The position numbers were made by a program, and so were the translations under genes. The notes under the pieces were generated by a model that saw only the letters and a list, made by a program, of their open reading frames with translations, made no database searches and was not told the origin of the DNA. 64,000 nucleotides of DNA from Alisma plantago-aquatica (lineage: Eukaryota > Streptophyta > Magnoliopsida > Alismatales > Alismataceae): contig OY856412.1 of assembly GCA_963693085.1 (NCBI GenBank), positions 347,506,457-347,570,456 of the forward strand, given 5' to 3'. Positions 12,620 through 23,789 of this stretch are shown one piece after another (positions within the stretch are counted from its first letter, which is position 1; each line of letters opens with the position of its first letter).

Positions 12620-12960
12620 CACCTTAACTTCCACAGTCATGGCCTTCAGTAGTGGTCGTGGTACTCCTCATCACGACTGAGCTGAGGTGCCACAGTCACG
12701 ATCATGTTTCGAGGTCGAGGTGTCTATCACAGTCGAGATGGGGTGCCGCAGTCGCAGTCGTGAGAAACTTTTGTGGTTGAGGTGGCCGTGTCACGATCGC
12801 GGTGGGGTGTCGGTCGCGATACCTTTGCCTCGTCCTGACTGTGCCAAGTGTCGGTCGACACTAATATTAGCCATGGTCGTGGCATTGTCTTCTTGGCCAC
12901 AATCACGACATCATGGAGCAAACCCACCCTCACGGGAGGGTATTACTGTGAGTCGATGGG
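12620..12960 (-). promoter_or_regulatory. Decayed CCACGGTCGTGG array in Tat-1 U3
   Basis: Degenerate forms of the 12-bp near-palindrome recur: cacagtcatgg, gtggtcgtgg, ccacagtcacga, cacgatcgcggtgg, ccatggtcgtgg and ccacaatcacga. The cytosines in CG/CCG context seem to have drifted towards T/A, as expected after long methylation. The array matches sharper ones in Tat+ and Tat-2. It also creates open frames on both strands that are not genes. Confidence 0.6.
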
Positions 12961-13273
12961 CATGTGTCATTGAATCCTCTAACTGATCAAGATGCTTTCT
13001 GATGAAGGAACTGGCCATCAAAAAAAGGGTCCAAATTATCAAAAGTTTCTTGGGCCATCTAGTTAGTTAGTAGGACCACCGTCTCCTACATTGGTGTACA
13101 TAGTGTGATGCTTAATCCTACAATGGAGACTAATGGATTTGATCAAAACTCTAAATAATCATATGAAACTAAGGAAAATTATATATGAGCAGATTTAGGG
13201 GGTATATGAGATCTTTCAATGCAAAACTAGGCCAAGAATGGCGACTAAAATAAACATGAATATACATTCATCA

Positions 13274-14779
13274 AAACACCCCAAAATTAAACATTTTTTG
13301 TCCTCAAGTAACACAAAATCTAAAACTGTCGCCAATTGAATACTTTCAACTCTTGTAATTGCCTCATCTTCACATCACATTTGTTTCTTTTCTTCTTTGT
13401 ATGGATGATCATATCAACATCCTGAGATCATTGAACACATCCTGAATCATCTTCATTTCCAAGTTTGTTTCTCAAAGCATTTCCTCCCCACTTTCTCCAA
13501 CATCAAGCATGTCTAAGAGCTTCGTAAGAGTCCAGAGTACCCGTAGAACAACAAGTGTGCATCTGATCTGACAATGGTGTTTTACAAAAGAGCGGCAAAA
13601 ATGAGGCATTCATTGTGCCTGTAGGTAGAAAAGGGAGTGAAGGGGGTATGGAAGGAAGTAGTAAATCTCTCCTCTATTTGACTCGATATTTTTATTATAT
13701 GGTTGCAATTACATTGATTGCAATTCTTTTTTTGTATGCAAATCTCTCCTCTATTAGACTCAAGATTGCATTTTTTTTCTTCTGTGTACATTGGCATCTT
13801 TTCTTTTTTCATTTTGGTGGTACGCCCCTATTACATAGAGAGGGGTATGGAAGAAGCAAATAAAGAGAGGGGTGGTGTACCACCCCGAACTTAGGGTTTG
13901 GCACTATTTGTTTTATGACTTTTTGTTTCTTTTTTATGGATGGGGGTATGAAGATGGTAGAAGAAGTGTAGAAGAGAGTTCAGATCATAATGCAACTTGA
14001 TTTACAATTCAGTGCATGGAGTTGCTCTCCTTATCATACTATGCTCAAATAATGACTTGTTGGGTATCCAGTGGAGATTCCATGCTATTGTTCCATTAGT
14101 CAGTTAAGAAGCACAATGTGTTTGATCCCTATCAGTTCGACAAATACTTTCCATTTTTACTGAAGGATCGTGATTTTAGGATTCATAAGCTTCACATGGT
14201 GATTTCTAACCATTGGCTAGTTTCAGAAATTGTCCCTCTTGAGGCTTTGTTTCGAATAAGGAGGGTATAATGATTCAAAATTGCATGGAAAAAGAAACTA
14301 TCCGGCTAGGTAAAGGCTTTGATTGAAATAAAAGCATCAAAACTTCATCAAGTTTCTATACAAAACTACATTGAAAACTTAAAACTTTTGAAAATTTTGA
14401 TCAAAATTGCTTCAAAATTGCAATGATGGAATGTTAAGTCTGAAACAGATAGGTGTGGGTGAAAATTAAAGTACGTACCAGCCACCCTCCACCCCGAACT
14501 TAGAAATTTGCTTGTCCCGAGCAAACTCTAAATCTAAGATAGAGGGGAAAAACTATACCGGTTGGACCACTAGATGTGGTTGCGTTCCTCTCAGCAACAT
14601 GTCCTCCATCTGAAATCTCAAAAATGAAAACTATCAGAACTTAAGATTGCATCTTGTGATGTGATATCTATTGAGTGCCAAATTTTCTAATTCAAAACTG
14701 AAATTAAATGCTAAGATAAGGATCAGGTTGCCTCCAGACAAGCGCCTTTGTTTTATGTCATTGGCTTGACATGCTTCTT
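13274..14779 (-). other. Tat-1 3' non-coding region
   Basis: No gene is seen between the end of pol and the LTR. It holds polypurine-like tracts, read on minus as AAGTTCGGGGTGG, at about 13885-13900 and 14488-14502, besides the one beside the LTR. A T-rich run lies at 13725-13810. The Tat-2 element has the matching non-coding region at 57529-59564. Confidence 0.6.
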
Positions 14780-15267
14780 TCAATTGTCTGGTAAATTTAT
14801 TAGTTTGGAAAGATTTAGAGATGCTTCAATGCTCATGTCAGCTGTGGTGAAATATCTCTTCATGCATTGGTCATTTGCCACAAACTCTCTTGTCTTTTCA
14901 CTCCATAAAATGAAGGCACCATGTGGGTAGATGCTCTTGACAGTGTACCATCCAGACCAGCGAGAACGGAGTTTCCCTGGGAACAATCTCAAGCTTAAGT
15001 TAAACAGTAAAACTTGGTTTCCCACTTGTATGTCTTTCCTTTTTAGATGACCATCATTCCATAATTTTGTACGTTCTTTGTAGATTCATGCATGCTCGTA
15101 GGCTATCATCTAAAGTTCTTCTAACTCCTGAAGTTGTAGAATCCTAGCTTGGCCAGCCTTCTTCATGTCAAAATTCAATTGTTTGATTTCCCACCAAGCT
15201 TTGTGTTCAATTTCTACGAGCAAGTGACATGATTTTCCATAGATTAATCTAAAGGGTGTTGTTCCAA
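14780..15267 (-). pseudogene. Tat-1 integrase C-terminal fragment
   Basis: On the minus strand the frame opens with LGTTPFRLIYGKSCHL, continues through YKERTKLW and ends with the family's LFPGKLRSRWSGWYTVKSIYPHGA (about residues 15-40 of the last open piece, 14780-15025), close to the Tat-2 phrase [17 protein letters not shown]. At least one internal stop exists. Everything upstream of LGTTPF is missing: at about 15270 the sequence changes to a chromovirus LTR stub. So this copy lacks gag, protease, RT and most of integrase. Confidence 0.8.
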
Positions 15268-15270
15268 GCC

Positions 15271-15350
15271 AAAGAAAATAGGGTTAGCCCAAAACACAAT
15301 CAAGGGTCTTACAAGCCATAAACCCCTAACAAGGATTTCTTCCCCGAAAT
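15271..15350 (-). repeat. LTR stub and polypurine tract of minus chromovirus
   Basis: On minus, ggatttcggggaagaaatcc (purine-rich tract) is followed by TGTTAGGGGTTTATGG at 15331, the presumed LTR start. Only about 60 bp of LTR remain before the join at 15270. Confidence 0.55.
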
Positions 15351-16640
15351 CCTAAGCAAAAAGAGATGGATAATTCCTCTGCATCTCTTTCTCAAGATCC
15401 CACATGGATTCCTCAATGCCACGATGATGACACTAAACCTTTACAAGCATTATGTCCTTTTTCTTCAACTTCTTCACTCTTTTGTCAAGGATCAACATAG
15501 GTCCTTCAACATAATACATATCTTCATCAAGCTCAACCTCCACAGGTTGTGAAACCATCTCGGTATCAGGATGGCACTTTTGCAACATAGACACATGGAA
15601 CACTGGATGCAATCTACACAAATTAGGTGGAAGCTCCAACCTGTAAGCCACCTTCCCAACACGTGCCACCATAGGGTAAGGTCCCATATACCTGGGAGCC
15701 AGCTTACCTTTCTTCCCAAACTTCAGAACATTCTTCCAAGGAGAGACTTTGAGATACACTCTGTCTCCCACTTGGAACTCCAAGGGTCTCTGACGGTTAT
15801 CGACATATGACTTTTGTCTATCCTAGGCTGCTTTCAACTACTGTTGAATCACTTTGATCTTCTCTATCATTTTCTACACTAGCTCAGGACCAAGAAGTTG
15901 ATATTCACATGTCTCATACCAACATAATGGAGATCTGCAATGTCTCCCATACAACGCCTCATATGGTGTCATGTTGATGCTTCTCTGATAACAGTTATTA
16001 TAAGCAAACTCTATTAGAATGAGATGGATGTCCCAACTACCCAAGAACTGTAAGACACAAGCCCTCAACAAGTCGTCCAAGGTTTGTATGGTCCTTTGAG
16101 ACTGACCATCTATCTACTGGTGGAAAGCAATGTTGAACTTCAATTGTGTATCCAAAGTTGTGTGTAATCGCTCCCAAAGAGGCTCATAAACTGAGGACCT
16201 CTATCTGATACGATACTAGCTGGGACACCGTGCAAGTGCACTATCTCATCCACATAGATCTGAGCGAGCATTTCTACTAAAAACATCATCTTCACTGCAA
16301 GAAGTATGTTGACTTTGTCAACCGATCAACTATCACCCAAATGGAATCATGTCCTTTGATTGTCCTTGGCAGACCAACCACGAAATCCATCGTGACATGA
16401 TCCCACTTCCACTGTGGTATAGGAAGCGGTTACAATGTCCCTACAGGCTTCTGATGCTCCACTTTCACTTGCTGACACACTGTACATTTTTCCATGCACT
16501 CAGCTACATCCCACTTTAGACCAGGCCACCAATATAGATCCTTAAGGTTATGGTACATCTTGGTACTACCTGGGTGCATAGCATACATCTAAGAGTGAGC
16601 CTCTTCTAGAAACATCTATCTCAGATTACCAGCATCAGGT
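15351..16640 (-). pseudogene. Chromovirus integrase with chromodomain, broken
   Basis: Read on minus: zinc-finger end MEKCTVCQQVKVEHQKPVG (about 16440-16495), core block [17 protein letters not shown] (about 16340-16390), then [19 protein letters not shown] (about 16030-16100), [20 protein letters not shown] (about 15900-15960) and the C-terminal domain VGDRVYLKVSPWKNVLKFG to PPNLCRLHPVFHVSMLQKCH (15790-15560). After a stop at 15433 the chromodomain-like HHRGIEESMWDLEKEMQRNY remains. Chromodomains of this clade are known to steer insertion to marked chromatin. Several stops and shifts make it inactive. Confidence 0.85.
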
Positions 16641-16843
16641 ACCACAACTTTTCTGTGGTAATACATTGTCTCATCATATACCTCATGGAAGTCATCATGC
16701 TTCTCGTTGTAGAACTCTGATCGTATCTTTTGTATCACAATATCAGCCCATTATGCTTCCTTGACCTGTTGTCTCAACATTGGCTTTACCTACAATTCTG
16801 CCACCAACCCTACTAACATGGATACCTCTAGCTTCATGTTCAT

Positions 16844-17262
16844 CTAACGCAAGGATATCAACATGTCTCTCTTATGGCACACCAAGGAACACAACTGCGC
16901 TTGTCCTGCAAATGATGACAAAGAAGACTTCCTAATCAATGCATTTGCCACGACATTAGCCTTTCCTGGATGGTAATCAATAGTACAATCATAGTCCTTC
17001 ATTATCTCCATCCAGCGCCGTTGTCGCATGTTCAACTCCTATTGTGAAAAGATGTACTTCAAGTTCTTATGATGTGTGAAGATCTGACACTTCTCACCAT
17101 AAAGGTAGTGCCTCCATGTCTTCAAGGCATGAACCACTGTGTCCAACTCCAAATCATTGGTAGGATAGTTCTTCGCGTGCTTCTTCAACTGTCGAGACGT
17201 AAAAGATATCACATTCTTGTCCTGCATCAGCACACAACCCAAACCATTCCTTGACGCATCTG
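16844..17262 (-). pseudogene. Chromovirus RNase H domain, broken
   Basis: The minus strand reads [60 protein letters not shown] and, after one stop near 17040, RQRRWMEIMKDYDCTIDYHP. This is the gypsy RNase H core with its first Asp (SDAS in relatives). The upstream RT is absent because the Tat+ LTR starts at about 17263. Confidence 0.85.
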
Positions 17263-17480
17263 GAATGGTCGTGGAGCAGAGAACTTCTCGGGAATCTTCC
17301 TCCAAGCCACCATGACCAGGGTGACAACCATGGCCGTGCCACCCTTGCACCACCATGGTCGTGCCACCTTCAGTTTAAAATCCAAAAACTTACTGTAATT
17401 TTCCCCATTTTCCACCTCGGTCATGTCCACACACCACAACCATGTTCCCCTACACCCACCATGGTCGTGGTACTCACAAA
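17263..17480 (+). promoter_or_regulatory. CCATGGTCGTGG-type array in Tat+ U3
   Basis: Units such as ggtcgtgg, ccatggccgtgcc, ccatggtcgtgcc, ccatggtcgtgg and catgttcc recur upstream of the TATA box. They are C-to-T-drifted forms of the CCACGGTCGTGG units in Tat-2. The order array then TATA is the same in all three Tat LTRs. Confidence 0.6.
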
Positions 17481-17546
17481 AACCTAGCTATTTTTTCACT
17501 AAATTCCCCACTTTACCCCTACTTGACCTATTGCTTCCCCCACACC

Positions 17547-17554
17547 TATATATA
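17547..17554 (+). promoter_or_regulatory. TATA box of Tat+ LTR
   Basis: TATATATA in cacctatatatacctagg, about 65 bp after the motif array, matching the Tat-1 and Tat-2 arrangement. Confidence 0.55.
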
Positions 17555-19157
17555 CCTAGGTGGCAGATGGAGCATGAGGTTGGCCACCCTACAACCACTC
17601 TATCTTCCCCATTTCATCCTCAATCCATTCTCACCTCATTCCTCCTCCATTTCACCATTTCCACCACCAAAACCCTAGTTTTCCAGTGTTTTGGCCACTT
17701 TCCACCATACATTCATGCCATTCACCTACCTTGGAGGAGGGAGCTCGAGCTGCTGCTACTAGGAGGTGGAGAAGGAGGAGTCTTCACCAATCTCATCATG
17801 GATTTTCACTTCTCTACTCATTCTTCTTCCTTTCTTTTTGTATTTTGATGTTCGATGAGTAGTTAAGCCCCTTGGGTTGCTTGTTTGGGGTCAAAAATGT
17901 TACTTTGATACCATGTTGGGGGGAAATGATATGTTAACATTGTAATTTCATTTGCTAATGATTATGTTCTATTTCTATCTCACTCTTCATGAATTGCTTG
18001 TTGGTATGTGCTTGAATCACCTAGCAATTTAGGGAAATTGTTTATATGTGTGAATTTTGGGATTTGCTCCTAGGTTCAATTCATGGATCCCTATCTAGCC
18101 ACCCATCTTCCTACATGCTAATCAATTCCCCTAACCCTAGTTGAGAGACTAAGTAGCTAGTTTAGATAAATTTAGTGTGCTTAGCATGGTGCTTTCTCAA
18201 GGCTAGAATGTGGGTGATGTGAGGCCTAAAACCTCACCTCCACTCCCATTACTACCCTCAGCCCCTAATCACCCTAAGACCATCTAGCCTAGAAGCCTAA
18301 GCTTGTTTAGATTCTAATTGAATTACACCTACACCCTAACCCAATTGAGCCTCATAAGGGTAGTAGGAGGTGTTAGGGACTAGTTCCCCTTTATACAACC
18401 TATCCTATCCATGGCTAGATAGTAGATTAGGGCAATTCATTAGAATCTAGCTTGTTGTTTGATTTGGTAATCTAAATGAAAGCATAATGCTCACATGTCA
18501 CCCCCAACCTAACTGATAAGTGCATCCCCTGAACAGCCCACACATATCTTTATTTCATTAAAACCCTAATTGCCTTCTTGCTTAGCTAGCGTTAGCTTAG
18601 TTAGCCATCTACTTTCTTAGTTAGCTTCTTGCCTTATTCTTGATTTGTTCTTGATATTTAGGTCTTTAATTTCTCTTTCACCTTGTTTGCTAGCTTAGTG
18701 TAGTGTAGACTTCTTCTTGATTGTCTTGCAATATCTTGCTCTTTTCCTTGCTTGCCTTGTCTTTTCTTGCTCAGTAGAATTACCTGTCTAGGGTTAATTT
18801 AGGTTTTATTCTTGTTTGATTTCCTTTGTTTGCTTGTTCATCATTAATGTAATCAACAAATCAACCTCTAAACCCTTCAACCCTAAACACTGTAGTAGGA
18901 AACTAGCCTAAAAACTAACCTAGCTCTAGTCTCCCATTTTCTCCCTGTGGATCAACCCTATACTTGCCACCCTCCTATACTACGACATGACCATGTGTGC
19001 TTGTAGGTGTAGTGTTTTAGTAGAAGTAGGGGTTTTGGTTTAAGTCCATTATAAATTTTAAAAGTTATCTCACCATGTTTCCCGATCTCATGGGGCACAT
19101 CTAGTCAAATCCCAATTGATTAGTATGTGAATCTCTGGCGGGATGCACCAAGCTTTC

Positions 19158-19172
19158 TGGCATTGTTGCTGG
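19158..19172 (+). promoter_or_regulatory. Primer-binding site of Tat+, drifted
   Basis: TGGCATTGTTGCTGG matches, with a few changes, the TGGCGCCGTTGCCGG-type site common in Athila/Tat elements. It marks the end of the LTR and the start of the internal region. Confidence 0.55.
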
Positions 19173-19303
19173 AAAGAAAGGCACTCGACTTAGCTAGTTA
19201 GTTTTGCTTTGTTCTTTTCCTACTACCCTCATCATTGCTATTATTTATTATTTATTCTTTGTATTATTTGTACGTATTGGTTGGCTAACTTGTTTTCTTT
19301 TGT

Positions 19304-20197
19304 TTGGTTGTAGCTTGTGCATGTGACAAGCCACTTGGGGAAGATAAGATGGAGGGACAAAATGCACCTCACAAGTCACTTCAAGAATACGTCATGCCTA
19401 GCAACTACAAATCTTCAATTTCTAGAAGAGTTGATCAAATGCCATGGAAGAAATTCTCCATCCCTCCAGTTCATCTTAGGCTCCTGTCCGCCTTCCACGG
19501 CTCAGATGATGAGAACCCCTACAAACACTTGGACTCCTTCCTTGAAGTATGTTCCACCTTGAGGACGTTGACGGCTAGTGATGACACAATCTGGTTGACC
19601 TTGTTCTCTTTCTCCCTCAAAGACAAATCCAAATATTGGTATGATTCAAGAATAGACATCATGAGTTGGGAAGAGATGAAGAATGCCTTCCTAAGGAAAT
19701 TCTACTCTATTGTAAGGTTGACACAAACGCGGCATGCCATAGTAAGTTTTAGTTAGATGTGCAATGAGCAGTTTCACAATGGTTGGGAGAGATTTAATAA
19801 GAGGTTGAGAGAATGCCCACACCATGATATCCCTTTGTGGTAGCTAGTTCAGTCCTTGTACTCCGGTTTATCTCCAAAGAGTCAAGATTCAGTAGATTCT
19901 TCTTGTGATGGAGTTTTCATGGCTAGGTCACCTGAGGAGATATGGCCATTGTTTGAGCAGTTGGTAGAAGGTTCAAGAATCTGAGCTTCTAGCATGATGA
20001 ATGACGGTGGATATGCCTTTGGTGTGACATATCCAACTCATAATGACTCACAAGTGATAAAGATTCTTGGTGACATGGTGAGCTTCATGAAGAATCAAGT
20101 GACAAATGTTCCTTGCTACTCGGTCAATTCTATTAAGTTCTATGGTGAAGAAAAGAAGACACCTCACTCCTACATCTACCTAAACCACAAAGTTTAA
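19304..20197 (+). pseudogene. Tat+ gag (Retrotrans_gag domain)
   Basis: The open part (19304-19756) includes LRLLSAFHGSDDENPYKHLD, DTIWLTLFSFSLKDKSKYWY and WEEMKNAFLRKFYS, the retrotransposon gag core. After a TAG the same frame goes on with FHNGWERFNKRLRECPHHDI and LVQSLYSGLSPKSQDSVDSS. A later open piece (19994-20197) keeps YAFGVTYPTHNDSQVIKILG. The product would be the particle protein. The first Met is uncertain; the usual start lies further upstream than any clear Met in frame. Confidence 0.8.
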
Positions 20198-20974
20198 GAT
20201 ATAGCTCAAGGTTTGAGGAAGAGGTTCTTTCTAGGTTGAAAATCTTTGATGACATCCAAAAGAATGTTATAAGGCTTGAGGAAAAGATAGAGCAACTATC
20301 TTTCATACTTGCTCTCGAAGAAGAAAAATTATCTTCAAAACCCATCTTAAGTTTCAATGAAGCAAGTGGACCAATGCCTTCCTCACAAGTTTTCTATAGT
20401 CCACCTCTCATGCAAGTGCAGCCCATATACCACTTCCAAGGTCATCCAAAGCCTTACACACCTATTCCCCTTCCATCACCACAACTTACTCAACAATTCA
20501 CCTTCCAACCTCAATTTCCCCCTCCACCTCAATTTTAATACGAAGTTCCACCTCTACCTCCTCCACAATCACAACTAGATCCCCCCCCTCCACCATGAGC
20601 AAGGAAGTGTTGTGGTAATTCTAAGGAGTGGGAAATCTCTTGAGCAGCCCATAAGTCAAATAAAGGTGGATAAAACAAAGCAAAGGCAGTCAAGTGGTGA
20701 TACTGTGATTGAGATTGTTGAACATGATTCTATGACATCGCATGTTGAGCTTGGGATGCCACGTGCTTCACCCCCATATCCATTTGTAGGTGCCACCATC
20801 CCTAGTGTTCCACCTCATGTTGATGCAAGTGAAAGCAAAGCTAGTAAGCCACCATTCATTGAAGTATTAGATGAGCCACCAGAACTAAGGAGGAGACAAA
20901 AGCACAATGTTGACATTCTTGAGGTGTTTTGCCAAGTGCAGGTCAACATCCCATTGTTGGATGCTATCAAGTAG
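20198..20974 (+). pseudogene. Tat+ gag tail and gag-protease linker
   Basis: A coiled-coil-like stretch RLEEKIEQLSFILALEEEK is followed by a Pro/Gln-rich tail ending at 20538, and then, in another frame from 20612, VVILRSGKSLEQP. The LRSG(K/R) word is the usual end of Tat-type gag and is also seen in Tat-2 (TTLRSGRTLENP, near 63680). The linker then leads to DILEVFCQVQVNIPLLDAIK, the block just before the protease. Two stops and a frame change lie in between. Confidence 0.7.
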
Positions 20975-21529
20975 ATCCCATAATATGCCAAGTTTCTTGA
21001 GAACTTATTCTCTATGAAGAGAAGGTCAACGGGGAGAATACGAAAGAGAGTCAATTGGACCGAACAAGTGAAATCAATCCTCTAACACTCACTTCTTGGT
21101 GAAGAGGAAAGACCCAGGAGCCCCACTCATACCTAGCTACATTGAGAGACATCGCATAGACAAATCCCTACTTGATTTGGGATCTAGTGTGAATTTGATG
21201 CCATATAGTGTCTATATTGAGTTGGGCCTAGACAAGTTGAAACCGACACATTGCACTCTCCAATTGGCAGACTGTTCCATCAAAGTGCCAAGAGGAAGAG
21301 TAGATGATGTTTTTTTATGATAGACAAGGAAAGAGGCATAGTGATCTCGACGAATTTTATTGTTCTTGACATGGAGTCGAATGATAAGAAGATTCTCATC
21401 ATCTTGGGAAGACCATTCTTATCTATAGTTGATGTCGAGATACATGTTTTCAACGGTATACTGATAGTCTCTTTCATGAACATGAAGATAAAGATCAACA
21501 TATACAAGTCCTCAACCCGACGAGTTTAA
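20975..21529 (+). pseudogene. Tat+ aspartic protease
   Basis: YAKFLENLFSMKRR and a WTEQVKSIL remnant lead into PLIPSYIERHRIDKSLLDLG followed by SSVNLMPYSVY; Asp of DLG-S-S is the catalytic residue. HCTLQLADCSIKVPRGRVDD, then after a stop at about 21318 FIVLDMESNDKKILIILGRP and FMNMKIKINIYKSSTR complete the domain. The same blocks appear in Tat-2 (62619-63605) and in the fragment at 40045-40909. The protease would cut the Gag-Pol polyprotein. Confidence 0.8.
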
Positions 21530-22547
21530 GATGAGGATATTGGACATGGTCACTTCAAGAGTCCAACTGGTCATTTGAGAGAAGGAGATCTAAATGAAAG
21601 ACTTGATGATAGTTTTAGTGATCAAAAGGATGAGGAACATAGGTTGAATGCAAAAGAGAGATGCATTTATTGCAAGAATGGACACATGAGAATTCCAAAT
21701 GGATGAATGATGCAAGAATCTCAAAGAAGCCCAATTGAAGGCATGAAACTCAACGCTTGTGCGAAGCAACCCACATAAGTTTGGAAATTTTTCATCCAAC
21801 CTTCCATTTTTGATACTTTTGGTTACTTTTACACTTTTCCAAGAAAATCACACACACTTGTTTTTAATAGTTTTTTCTTAGTTTTAATATGTGTAGGATA
21901 AAACATGTTGAAATGAGGAAAATTAGATGAAATTTAGATAAAGAATTCATGAAAAAATCACTTTGGCTCAAATATTTGGTGTTTTGATGAAGTTCAAGTT
22001 GAAATGACCTACTATAGTACTCACCACAGTCGTGATACCATGGGATGGTTGTGGTGGTACACTCAAATCAACAGAGAAATCAAGAAAATTAAATAATTGA
22101 AGAACAAACTCAGCAAGACCATGCAAGGTAGCATGGCTATGTAGCTATCTAGTCATAACGGCTGTGTGGAGCACCATAGCTATGCAGAAAGTGAGCCAAC
22201 ACAGTCGTGCCATGCAGCATAGTTGTGTTGTAGCCTGATACAACACTTAAGTCAGCTGTTTTGCAAAATTTCCAAATCAGTTCATTTCACTCTTGCGCGA
22301 ACAACACGACTGTGGGCGCAAACCGGCAGATGTGCAATGACTTCAGCCCCCTATTCCACCTCCGACTTTCCACCAAATCACCCCCAATCCATCTCAAATC
22401 ATATTCCTACCATTTTCCATACTTCCATCAATCATCTTCACCCAATTTCACCCACCAACTTCTCAACATTCTCTCCATTCTTCCCTACATACGCAGAACT
22501 ACAAAAATTCCTACAATCACACGTTTCTCCACCAAAATCCATTCACA
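21530..22547 (+). other. Tat+ region after protease; pol deleted
   Basis: No RT, RNase H or integrase is present. About 200 bp after the protease comes caacgcttgtgcgaagcaaccca (21750-21775), which corresponds to the gcgctagtgggaggcaaccca sequence found just after the pol stop in Tat-2 (about 59510, minus). So a deletion of roughly 3 kb joins the protease end to the post-pol region. A motif array follows at 22015-22235, then a C-rich leader (22320-22547) before the third ORF. Confidence 0.6.
22015..22235 (+). repeat. Second CCACGGTCGTGG-type array, Tat+
   Basis: Units such as ccacagtcgtgatacc, ggatggttgtggtgg, ccatgcaaggtagcatgg, cacagtcgtgcc and gcatagttgtg recur. They are strongly drifted. 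Tat-2 has a sharper array at the same place, after pol (59035-59265). Confidence 0.5.
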
Positions 22548-23780
22548 ATGAAGAAACTTACCAAGAAAGTGGTGTCTAAGACCAAGGATGTGATCTCCTA
22601 CGATCGTCAACCCAAGAATAGCTCTTCTTCAATCCTGGCATTGTCTCAAGCCCTTCCGCCGCCACTGGCAACCCTTGGTTCACATGGAGAATCATCCCAT
22701 ATGGTGGCGGCGGTGGATCCCAGGATGGAGGAGTCCTCTAGATTACCTACTAGAGGTGTGATAGTAGCGCGGCAGTCTGTTTCCTTTAGAGAAGCACCAC
22801 GGTCATCACTACCTCATTCATCTACTTCAACGGCTCAGGCATCGACTTCAACCCATCCTTTGACATTTGCAGCACCACAACCATAATCGAGAGCACGATG
22901 ACAACTACTTATAGATGATGAAGATGAAGCAATTTCAGATACACAGAAGGAGGATGCACCTGAAGCACATCATGAGACAACACCTAAGGGTAAGAGCAAG
23001 AAGGTGAAGAAGTTGAAGCACCTGGAGTGCTTGACACTCTGAGTGATTGCCACTCACTACGCTTTCTAGGAGATGATGGAGACTTTGGGAATCTTTGATT
23101 TTTTTTAGGATATCTTGGAACCCGTTGGGTTATTTTATGTGTTAACCATAGTCCATGAGACATTTGAGGATCTTACACAGTAGTTCTTTGTGACCCTAGA
23201 GAAAGTCTCACATGATTCCATTAATGTCGCATTGGGGAATGGAACTTACCTTGTCACTACATCGTTTCTCAATGGCATTTTCTCTTCCACCCCTGAGGCA
23301 GCATAATTACTTGATCAAGGGAGCATAGAAAGAGAAACCACTATGAACTACGCAGCCATGTGAAAGAGGCTTATAGGGAAAAGCAACTTTGTGGCTAGAA
23401 AATCAAGGACAAGTTTGATTCACAATACCGTCTTGATATACTTTCATAAGGTCTTGTAGAACACCATCTTCACCCGATATGAGTTCGTACTCTATGTCAA
23501 AACCCAAGGGTGTTACTCTCATATATCTATTGCTGCTAAGGATCCTCCTGCTGACTCGATAGATGACAAAGTCAAACAGGCCTATGACCAATGAGACAAA
23601 GAGGATTCCGGTGTCATGACATGGATGGTGAATAGTGATGAACTGAAGATCAATTAGTCTCTTCTTTGCCTACCTAATTCCAAAGCCATGTAGGATCAAC
23701 TTTCCCATGTATACTTACATCAGAAGACCCGAAGAAGGTCTTCAAGAGCTTCAAAGTCATGGATAAAAAGGAGTATTACA
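22548..23780 (+). pseudogene. Tat+ third ORF, possibly env-like
   Basis: From an ATG at 22548 an open frame of 112 codons is rich in Ser/Thr/Pro; the same coding trend goes on with stops through GKSKKVKKLKHLECLTL, TIVHETFEDLTQ and SINVALGNGTYLVTTSFLNG to about 23700. The position after pol, behind a C-rich leader, is where Athila-type elements often have an extra ORF, called env-like by place; similar proteins are also annotated as 'putative plant transposon protein'. I see no convincing signal peptide or transmembrane segment. It ends where copia B begins. Confidence 0.45.
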
Positions 23781-23789
23781 CTAACAACT

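Larger units (their letters stand above)
11480..13273 (-). repeat. LTR of Tat-1 (Athila/Tat-type gypsy), minus strand
   Basis: Parts correspond to the Tat LTRs at 17263-19156 and 48442-57528: a ccgcttg(c/t)ggg block near the 3' end (about 11550), a TATA box (12593-12599, minus) and a motif array upstream of it. The start of the LTR on the minus strand is TGATGAATG at 13273, next to a GGGGTGTTT purine tract. The left limit is approximate; it adjoins the gag scrap. Copy-to-copy similarity is modest, so this is an old insertion. Confidence 0.65.
15271..17262 (-). mobile_element. Chromovirus (Tekay/Del-like) fragment, minus strand
   Basis: The order on the minus strand is RNase H, integrase zinc finger, integrase core, C-terminal domain with chromodomain end, polypurine tract and about 60 bp of LTR. 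The RT, protease and gag are cut off at 17262, where the Tat+ LTR array begins, and the LTR is cut at 15271 where Tat-1 begins. Both ends are therefore abrupt joins with Tat-type elements. Confidence 0.8.
17263..19156 (+). repeat. 5' LTR of Tat+, truncated at its start
   Basis: The stretch corresponds on the plus strand to the Tat-2 LTR read in reverse: the motif array, a TATA box at 17547, the ccatgttggggggaaatgat block at about 17912, the ggttcaattcatggatccctatctagcc block and the 3' part with ctctagtctccc and gatcaacccta. It ends just before a primer-site-like sequence at 19158. Its own 5' start is lost at the join with the chromovirus RNase H. No gene lies within it. Confidence 0.7.

Noticed and set aside
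12687..12986. Open frames on plus and minus in the Tat-1 LTR
   Set aside because: They are made by the decayed palindromic array, as in the other Tat LTRs.
17423..17848. Open frame of 141 codons on plus
   Set aside because: It covers the U3/TATA part of the Tat+ LTR; Pro/His/Ser content reflects C-rich DNA, with no family match and no counterpart in other Tat LTRs.
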